Source: Lysobacteraceae bacterium (GTDB taxonomy: Bacteria > Pseudomonadota > Gammaproteobacteria > Xanthomonadales > Xanthomonadaceae). Taken from it: a stretch of DNA of 7,543 nucleotides. Where the stretch lies: the NCBI GenBank assembly GCA_003449515.1, contig DMHI01000232.1, forward strand, positions 1-7,543, read 5' to 3'. The first letter of the stretch is position 1, and each line of letters begins with the position of its first letter. The translations under genes were made by a program, and so were the position numbers. The notes beneath the pieces were generated by a model that was not told the DNA's origin, did not search any database, and saw nothing but the letters and a program-made list of their open reading frames with translations. This document shows positions 5,783 through 7,543 of this stretch, in pieces.

Positions 5783-6547
5783 TTATGCGGCGCGAAGTGC
5801 CGCTTCGGCGCGGGCGAGATCGTCCTCGGTGTCGATGCCCGGCGGAAACGGCTCGGGGCTCGGGGCGACGGCGATGCGGTGGCCCGCTTCGAGCACACGG
5901 AGCTGCTCGAGCGCCTCCAGCCGCTCGAGCCGACCCGGCGGCAACGACTGGAACAGGCGCAGGAAGCCGGCGCGGTAGGCGTACAGGCCGATATGGCGCA
6001 GGCAGGGCTGGTCCGGCGCGCCGAGGCGGTCGACGGCGTAGCGGTCGCGGTGCCAGGGGATCGGCGCCCGGCTGAAGTACAGCGCATGGCCGGCGGCGTC
6101 GGTGACCACCTTGACCGCGTTGGGGTCGAACAGCGCCTCGGTGCCGGTGATCGGCGCGGCCAGCGTGGCCATCGGTGCCGGGCTGGCCGCGAGGCACCCG
6201 GCCACCGCGCGCAGCGCCGAAGCCGGGGCGAAAGGCTCATCGCCCTGCAGGTTGACGACGATGGCCTCGTCGGCCCAGCCGCACTGCAGGGCGCACTCGG
6301 CGAGGCGGTCGGTGCCGGAGGCGTGGTCGGGACGGGTCATGCAGATGCGCACCGGCAGGCCGTCGGCGGCGGCGGCGATGCGCGCATCGTCGGTGGCGAG
6401 CACCACATCGGCCGCACCCGAGGCCAGCGCGCGGCGCAGCACATGGCGCACGATGGGCTCGCCGCCCAGCAGGCGCAGCGGCTTGCCGGGCAGGCGCGAG
6501 GCGCCGAAACGGGCCGGTACGGCGATGATGAATTCAGGGATCGACAT
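5783..6547 (-). CDS. kdsB: CMP-KDO synthetase (3-deoxy-manno-octulosonate cytidylyltransferase) KdsB
   Basis: KdsB activates KDO with CTP to CMP-KDO, the donor for adding KDO to lipid IVA. It is a soluble cytoplasmic enzyme of the GT-A nucleotidyltransferase fold. The 254-residue product matches the usual 245-255. Motifs in order: PARFGASRLPGKPL (11-24, nucleotide loop), ATDD (51-54), HASGTDRLAE (75-84), NLQGDEPF (99-106, metal-binding D103), YFSRAPIP (157-164), HIGLYAYR (185-192) and GIDTEDDL (237-244, metal-binding D239; canonical GVDTPEDL). The ATG at 6547 is chosen because it precedes the family N terminus (SIPEFIIAVPAR) and has GGAG 5 nt upstream. The open frame continues to 6649, but that stretch is the lpxK antisense phase. 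The gene overlaps lpxK by 14 nt, leaving no room for the Trm112-like small gene (ycaR) found between them in E. coli. Confidence 0.97.
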   Translation of the reverse strand: MSIPEFIIAVPARFGASRLPGKPLRLLGGEPIVRHVLRRALASGAADVVLATDDARIAAAADGLPVRICMTRPDHASGTDRLAECALQCGWADEAIVVNLQGDEPFAPASALRAVAGCLAASPAPMATLAAPITGTEALFDPNAVKVVTDAAGHALYFSRAPIPWHRDRYAVDRLGAPDQPCLRHIGLYAYRAGFLRLFQSLPPGRLERLEALEQLRVLEAGHRIAVAPSPEPFPPGIDTEDDLARAEAALRAA

Positions 6548-7532
6548 CGGCGCTCCGGGTTCGCAGCAGGTGGTCGAGGGCATCGAGGGCATCATCGGGA
6601 ATCCGGGCGGTGACCGGCACCTCCCAGGCGTCGGGCAGATCGAAGCCACGGCACTTCACCGCATCCTTGGCGGTCATCAGCAGCGGCGCGTCGCGCAAGG
6701 CGGCGAGGTCGTCGGCGTCGAAGGCGTGGTGGTCGGGGAAGGGGTGCTCGACCACGTCGAGCCCGGCCTCGCGCAGGGCGGCGAAGAAGCGCGGCGGGTG
6801 GCCGATGCCGGCCACGGCATGCACGCGCCGCCCGGCGAACGCGGCGAGTGGACGGACTTCCGCGGCGCTCGCGAGCCGGCGCGCATCGCCCAGCACCAAG
6901 CGCATCGCCGTCTCGCCCCGGCCCGCCGCCCGGCCGTGGACGAGCACGAGGTCGGCCGCCCGCTGTGGTCGCGGCTCGCGCAGCGGCCCGGCCGGCAGCA
7001 CGAGGCCGTTGCCGAGGCCGCGGGAATCCTGCACCTCGACCTCGACCAGACGACCGAGCCGCAGGTGCTGCAGGCCATCATCGGCGATCACCAGGGTGCA
7101 GCCGGCCTCGACCAGCCGGCGCGCGGCGGCCGGGCGATCGCGATCGACCTCCACCGGCGCCCCGGTGGCGTGGTGGATCAGCAGCGGCTCGTCGCCCACC
7201 TCGCGCGCACTGCGCCCCTCCTCCACCCGGCGCGGCCCTTCGCCCTGTCGCCCATGGCCGCGGCTGACCACCCCGGGCCGCCAGCCGCGGGCGCGCAGCG
7301 CGTGCACCAGCGCGATCACCGTCGGGGTTTTCCCGGCGCCGCCGACGGTGCGATTGCCCACCACCAGCACCGGCACGCGCAGATGCTCGACCGGCTTCAG
7401 GCCCGCCCGGTAGGCCCAGCGCCGCAGCCGCATCAGCGCGCCAACCCCCCGCGCCAGCAGGCGCAGCGGCCAGGCCGGCGCTGGCCCGCCGTACCAGCGC
7501 GCGGTCAACCTGCGCTCCAGCCCGGCCAGCAT
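6534..7532 (-). CDS. lpxK: Tetraacyldisaccharide 4'-kinase LpxK
   Basis: LpxK is the inner-membrane kinase that phosphorylates the 4' position of tetraacyldisaccharide 1-phosphate, using ATP, to give lipid IVA in lipid A synthesis. The 332-residue product has the normal family length (E. coli about 328). Visible blocks are a hydrophobic N-terminal segment (about residues 21-35) that would dock on the membrane, the P-loop GNRTVGGAGKTP (59-70, K68), SRGHGR (90-95, usually SRGYG), GDEPLL (113-118), DDGLQH (151-156) and PDHHAF (266-271). The ATG at 7532 fits the family N terminus. Only 11 bases lie upstream in the window. They include a TGA at 7537-7539 that could end a preceding gene (msbA in many relatives; inference). 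The stop overlaps the kdsB start by 14 nt, so translation of the pair is probably coupled. Identification is secure. Confidence 0.97.
   Translation of the reverse strand: MLAGLERRLTARWYGGPAPAWPLRLLARGVGALMRLRRWAYRAGLKPVEHLRVPVLVVGNRTVGGAGKTPTVIALVHALRARGWRPGVVSRGHGRQGEGPRRVEEGRSAREVGDEPLLIHHATGAPVEVDRDRPAAARRLVEAGCTLVIADDGLQHLRLGRLVEVEVQDSRGLGNGLVLPAGPLREPRPQRAADLVLVHGRAAGRGETAMRLVLGDARRLASAAEVRPLAAFAGRRVHAVAGIGHPPRFFAALREAGLDVVEHPFPDHHAFDADDLAALRDAPLLMTAKDAVKCRGFDLPDAWEVPVTARIPDDALDALDHLLRTRSADVDP
6553..6556 (-). promoter_or_regulatory. Ribosome binding site for kdsB inside lpxK
   Basis: GGAG on the minus strand lies 5 nt before the kdsB ATG at 6547, within the last codons of lpxK. It supports this start and allows independent or coupled initiation. 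Confidence 0.6.
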
Positions 7533-7543
7533 CGACTCAGGCC

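Noticed and set aside
4207..6075. A 622-codon open frame on the + strand opposite the Trx-NHL gene, extending into kdsB and uvrC.
   Set aside because: It spans the ends of three real genes and has the same low-complexity composition. It is an antisense artefact of high GC.
5755..6240. Longer N terminus for the Trx-NHL protein reaching into kdsB.
   Set aside because: The added residues are the out-of-frame reading of kdsB, with no domain. ATG 5754 gives a natural start just after the kdsB stop.
6548..6649. Longer kdsB reaching back to 6649.
   Set aside because: The N terminus of the family begins at SIPEFIIAVPAR, and the extension is a shadow of the lpxK 3' end.

Overview
The window looks like a core-genome segment of a high-GC gammaproteobacterium. 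A Lysobacterales/Xanthomonadales-type organism is my best guess, inferred from base composition, the lipid A/KDO genes and the uvrC-pgsA-tRNA(Gly-Cys-Leu) gene order. That last order is also the one found in Escherichia coli (uvrC-pgsA-glyW-cysT-leuZ). Every feature I can support lies on the minus strand, so transcription runs from high to low coordinates.

At the right, lpxK and kdsB make two outer-membrane lipopolysaccharide precursors: the 4'-phosphorylated lipid A intermediate and CMP-KDO. They overlap by 14 nt. After a 28-nt gap comes a gene for a thioredoxin-like domain fused to an NHL beta-propeller, resembling animal NHLRC2. It overlaps uvrC (nucleotide-excision repair endonuclease) by 4 nt, and uvrC overlaps pgsA (phosphatidylglycerophosphate synthase) by 7 nt. 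The tight packing suggests one polycistronic unit for LPS precursors, repair and phospholipid synthesis, with a protein of unproven function in the middle.

Past a perfect hairpin, a near-consensus sigma-70 promoter (1783-1810) drives tRNA-Gly(GCC), followed by tRNA-Cys(GCA) and tRNA-Leu(TAA), all with encoded CCA. Hairpin terminators lie between Gly and Cys, and (with an 8-T run) between Cys and Leu. At the left end is the start of an HD-GYP c-di-GMP phosphodiesterase gene that runs off the window, with 433 residues visible.

No mobile element, CRISPR array, phage gene, attachment site or defence cassette is visible. I do not see a clearly new multi-gene system. The item most worth follow-up is the Trx-NHL fusion, in which the first CXXC cysteine appears to be replaced by Ser (S-A-H-C), placed between kdsB and uvrC. 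Next is the tRNA cluster split by terminators.
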